Of a DNA stretch of 8,939 nt, positions 7,401 through 8,939 are shown piece after piece. The notes under the pieces were generated by a model. The model saw only the letters and a program-made list of their open reading frames with translations, searched no databases and was not told the DNA's origin. Made by a program: the position numbers and the translations under genes. Numbering within the stretch: position 1 is the first letter of the stretch; each line of letters starts with the position of its first letter. The DNA is taken from NCBI GenBank assembly GCA_012837565.1, contig DUQY01000153.1, forward strand, positions 1-8,939, in the 5' to 3' direction. Source of the stretch: Bacteroidales bacterium (lineage in GTDB: Bacteria > Bacteroidota > Bacteroidia > Bacteroidales > P3).

Positions 7401-8699
7401 CATGCCGTGTCCAGGAAGGTATCTATCCCAACCAATTTGTTGGCGATTTTCAAAAACAAAATATTCTGTTGGGCTATATGTTATTTTATATGCAGTGTTT
7501 GACAAGCAAAGAGGAGCAAGAGTTTTATTGCCTATTCCTGTGTTTGCAGCGCCTAGTTCAACTAGGTCTAAGAATCCTTCAGAACTACGTTGGAAAGCAC
7601 TCCATAAGGATGGTGTTTTTGCTGCATTATTATAACATCCAGATGACATCACATCCCAATCATAATTAGCAGTTGATTCTCCACCACTTTCACCGTAGTC
7701 GGTATCGTAAACGTCATCTAAACCAAGAACGTGAGAAAATTCATGACAAATTGTTCCTATTACCGGAGGCGTTTTACCATATGCAGTACTTCCATTAAGT
7801 TCTGCAGAACAACCATAATTATAAATATAAACTCCATCTTTTTGAACAGGAGGATATAAAGCACTTCTATGAGGCCATATTGCAAATGGCTCCCCGCTAC
7901 TTGCTGCACATCCCGCATAAATCATATAAACGCAATCAACATAATTGCTTCCATTACCACAATAGTCTGCAAAGTTTATTATTGGGTCTGCTAAATCAAT
8001 AATTTCTCTCAATAGGTTTTTTGCTCCGCTATGACCAGCTACTTGATTACTATAGACCTCGCAACCTGCACTAGAAACCAGTGGGCCATAAACATCTGCT
8101 GTAACTCTAACATTGCCAAAGGTTGATGCTAAAAAATAATCATGAACGCTACCTTCGTTTCCATTAATATTATATCCTACTTGATTAAATAAGTTGTCAA
8201 AATATTGAGCATCATTAATAAATGCTCTATTTGGATAACCAACTAAAAGCACTACTATTCGAAGATCTCTTTGGGTTGTTTTGGCTTGGTTATATGACTG
8301 TTGATATTCTGGAGTTTGTTTAAAGTCCCATAATTGGTTTAAACTATTTATTTGGTCTCTTGAGAAAAACAATTCCTTATCAATGCCTCTAAGGAATTCT
8401 ATTTCTTCCTTATCTCTTTCATTATCATTATGTGCAATAAATGTAGAAGGTGTAATTCCTTGCTTATCATTAGCAATTGCATAAACAAAATCGCCATTCT
8501 TTGATTTCAAAAGTGTATATCCATCAGTAGTTTTAGCCCAATTAACCTTTTCGTCTCCTTTTAGAAAAAGAGATAGTTCTGTATTATCTGATTGCTTAAC
8601 GACAATTAGTTGGTTATAAGCTGGTACTGCAATAGCAGCAGAGCCAATAAAGCAAAGAAATAGGGTAAATAGTATAACTTTAATTGTTTTTGTTTTCAT
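4458..8699 (-). CDS. Large secreted M6-family metalloprotease with repeated FN3/anchor-J-like modules and T9SS sorting domain (first of tandem pair)
   Basis: This is a 1413-residue predicted zinc protease and the first gene of the operon. Residues 1-24 are a signal peptide (cut after AIA). A propeptide-like region follows (VPAYNQ, GDEKVNW). The M6 catalytic region contains GSVHDYF, IWPHRS and the zinc motif HEFSHVLGLDD: His319, Glu320, His323 and Asp329. Met351 (WDVMSSG) fits a Met-turn, and LPGHGMIITHID is typical of M6. After about 524 come FN3 (524-624), a choice-of-anchor-J/MAM-like domain (625-784), FN3 (785-885), a second anchor-J-like domain (886-1030), FN3 (1031-1133), two Ig/PKD-like segments (1134-1320) and a T9SS type A sorting domain (1321-1413) with SPNPSNGEI. 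An in-frame TTG at 8711 would add four residues. I chose ATG at 8699 because it gives a standard signal peptide and a leader of about 25 bases from the predicted transcription start. The stop is TGA, overlapping the next start. Export through Sec and T9SS to the surface or medium is inferred from the termini; the substrate is unknown. Confidence 0.93.
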   Translation of the reverse strand: MKTKTIKVILFTLFLCFIGSAAIAVPAYNQLIVVKQSDNTELSLFLKGDEKVNWAKTTDGYTLLKSKNGDFVYAIANDKQGITPSTFIAHNDNERDKEEIEFLRGIDKELFFSRDQINSLNQLWDFKQTPEYQQSYNQAKTTQRDLRIVVLLVGYPNRAFINDAQYFDNLFNQVGYNINGNEGSVHDYFLASTFGNVRVTADVYGPLVSSAGCEVYSNQVAGHSGAKNLLREIIDLADPIINFADYCGNGSNYVDCVYMIYAGCAASSGEPFAIWPHRSALYPPVQKDGVYIYNYGCSAELNGSTAYGKTPPVIGTICHEFSHVLGLDDVYDTDYGESGGESTANYDWDVMSSGCYNNAAKTPSLWSAFQRSSEGFLDLVELGAANTGIGNKTLAPLCLSNTAYKITYSPTEYFVFENRQQIGWDRYLPGHGMIITHIDKSVPGWNSNCANCDPSWMGINLIEANPLTIWNRASNPFPGTSNNTSFTDTSNPNSLSNNGSALNRPITRIKENTTTKNISFDFGAISPNAPRAITNGITRLTSDSIYVSVSVSQTSDPIVEKGIVYSTSSNPLFTDTKIINNEADNNFISVISGLQPSTTYFVRAYVKNASSVYYFGEIIEATTTCPSIATFPFSYSFENASLLSCWSEESNSFLSNVWELKDSTISGGISAQDGHSFATLSSTYPTGQKRKLITPQLDLSVLSEPYLKFHYSTKERESYLDALRIYYKTSKQSPWQLLKTYFTTTPDWTMDSIALPNKSNTYYIAFEAELYSGYGVSIDNIEVSESDIMAYPVVDTLKIDNITDNSARITTRILSQGYTLITQRGIVYSTNPSPTIDDLYMASPTPGIGQYTIIPTNLESNTEYYVRAYAKNKGLISYGEEKTILTKCERVKIFPHSFISDDIDSNCFEKGINWQIATLDGSVNPYDGETFFVFKPIENSTSRLVIPIINLLNHEETNIKFYYHKPNSDNSLIAYYKIGVEGAWNILKTYTSSTSNWTLDSIQLPNPSDNYYISFEGISENSHPIYIDEIQVNGIYQLPIVNTSPTSLITYNSIQTGGEVVYLGSSIVEEKGICWTTNGNLPQPTDNKIALGSGMGSFSTSLTNLQPETAYRIRAYAKNSFGTGFGQEYIITTPPIPIFNNTILGEQHLCFNAATQTIEGSTPTGGDGEYTYLWIESSNDEDWELAEDSDLRILQSYYPFRAQESLYYRRIVYSRLVSDTSNSVLIDVAPRTRAGNVFRAQDTIELNQELRMELRAYVGDSFIWERKKLEYDWVVIPNTSENNWLTDLPSESGLYYYRVKVKSGVCQEEISGIDWTYVKKTIGLDDIEVLDNSIIVSPNPSNGEINVKYNNKEVFVGEMSLFDINAKQVKKIDKQVLNKGDNMINLNPIDAGSYLLVFKNRNQIMSRIIIINK
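5608..7128 (-). repeat. Two tandem FN3 plus anchor-J-like protein modules within the large protease gene
   Basis: At protein level the large protease holds two successive units of FN3 followed by a choice-of-anchor-J/MAM-like beta-sandwich: residues about 524-784 (bases 7128-6347) and 785-1030 (bases 6346-5608). Matching landmarks are YFVRAYVKN and YYVRAYAKN near the ends of the FN3 parts. In the anchor-J parts they are LLKTYFTTTPDWTMDSIALPN with ILKTYTSSTSNWTLDSIQLPN, and SIDNIEV with YIDEIQV. The downstream paralogue lacks both units and has a single FN3, so they were either gained here or lost there. DNA identity between the units looks low, so this is an old duplication and not a recent unstable repeat. 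Boundaries are approximate. Such modules usually act as binding or spacer domains. Confidence 0.7.
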
Positions 8700-8730
8700 A
8701 TAATGTGTCAATATAAAAAAGTCTAGTTGG

Positions 8731-8761
8731 CAAAAATAAGAATTAATGTTTAGTATTCAAA
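8731..8761 (-). promoter_or_regulatory. Bacteroidota-type promoter for the protease operon
   Basis: On the minus strand TTTG (8761-8758) is followed after exactly 19 bases by TATTTTTG (8738-8731). This matches the known Bacteroidota primary-sigma consensus of a -33 TTTG and a -7 TAnnTTTG with 19-21 base spacing. Transcription would start near 8724-8726, leaving about 25 untranslated bases before ATG 8699. It is the only perfect match I found by eye upstream of the operon. Confidence 0.75.
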
Positions 8762-8839
8762 ATAAAAAAGGCATAAAATTTATCTTTGTGAATTTTATTT
8801 CGTTTGGCAAAATATTCTTTTTCTTTGATAACGAGAAAA

Positions 8840-8882
8840 AACTATGCGTTAGTATAAAGAATATCATCATTCGTACATAGTT
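8840..8882. repeat. Interrupted inverted repeat upstream of the protease promoter
   Basis: AACTATG (8840-8846) and CATAGTT (8876-8882) are perfect 7-base reverse complements 29 bases apart, with an adjoining CG/CG pair if a 2-base bulge is allowed. The repeat lies about 80-120 bases upstream of the promoter, where an activator or repressor site could sit. In DNA this A/T-rich a 7-base repeat may be chance. The rest of 8762-8939 shows no convincing gene. Confidence 0.25.
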
Positions 8883-8897
8883 AAACCAAAATATACA

Positions 8898-8939
8898 CAA
8901 AGAAATACTAGATCTTTGTTTGAGTTTTTTCTTTCTTTG
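8898..8939. repeat. Inverted repeat CAAAGAAA/TTTCTTTG at the right window edge
   Basis: CAAAGAAA (8898-8905) pairs with TTTCTTTG (8932-8939) across 26 bases. The second arm ends exactly at the window edge, so its full length is unknown. It may be part of a terminator or operator of a gene to the right, or a chance match in A/T-rich DNA. Confidence 0.25.

Noticed and set aside
6497..7669. Plus-strand open frames opposite the large protease gene (6497-6751, 7099-7635, 7469-7669).
   Set aside because: They lie wholly antisense to a well-supported coding region with clear domains, have no recognisable protein features, and look like shadows of its codon use.
8700..8711. In-frame TTG at 8711 as the start of the large protease (four extra residues).
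   Set aside because: ATG at 8699 gives a normal signal peptide start (MKTKTIK), and the predicted transcription start near 8725 would leave only about 13 leader bases before the TTG.
8781..8788. TATCTTTG on the plus strand as a -7 box of a divergent promoter.
   Set aside because: There is no TTTG at 19-21 bases upstream, and no plus-strand gene starts within the window after it.
8757..8870. A minus-strand 37-residue open frame starting MMIFFIL, just upstream of the promoter.
   Set aside because: It has low-complexity A/T-rich codons and no promoter or initiation context, and its stop overlaps the -33 element. It is most likely a chance frame.

Overview
The window looks like chromosomal DNA of a low-GC Bacteroidota, probably a Bacteroidales-like anaerobe. 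Three things point there: a Bacteroidota-type promoter (TTTG, 19 bases, TAnnTTTG), A-rich start regions without Shine-Dalgarno sequences, and three consecutive proteins that each carry an export signal and a C-terminal domain of the type IX secretion system (T9SS) kind. Genus and species cannot be read from this sequence.

All three genes lie on the minus strand and are read from right to left. Bases 8700-8939 form a leader region with one well-formed promoter (8731-8761). The first gene (8699-4458) encodes a 1413-residue multidomain M6-family metalloprotease. The second (4461-1699) encodes a 920-residue paralogue and starts inside the stop codon of the first (ATGA overlap). Two hairpins follow; the second resembles an intrinsic terminator and lies only about 20 bases before the third gene (1610-282), a 442-residue SGNH/GDSL-type hydrolase. 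Bases 1-281 hold no gene. They contain a 108-base element bounded by a 17-base inverted repeat (165-272) and, at the left edge, a strong plus-strand terminator hairpin inside a 21-base-period repeat array (3-86).

The likely joint role is a secreted or surface-attached degradative set: two M6 proteases plus an esterase-like SGNH hydrolase, exported by Sec and then T9SS. No T9SS machinery gene is in the window. The substrates are unknown; protein or glycoprotein breakdown is inference. The two proteases align from signal peptide to sorting domain and look like a tandem duplication. The first gene carries two extra FN3 plus anchor-J-like modules. I found no clearly new system. The items most worth a second look are the coupled protease pair, the inverted-repeat element and the 21-base array.
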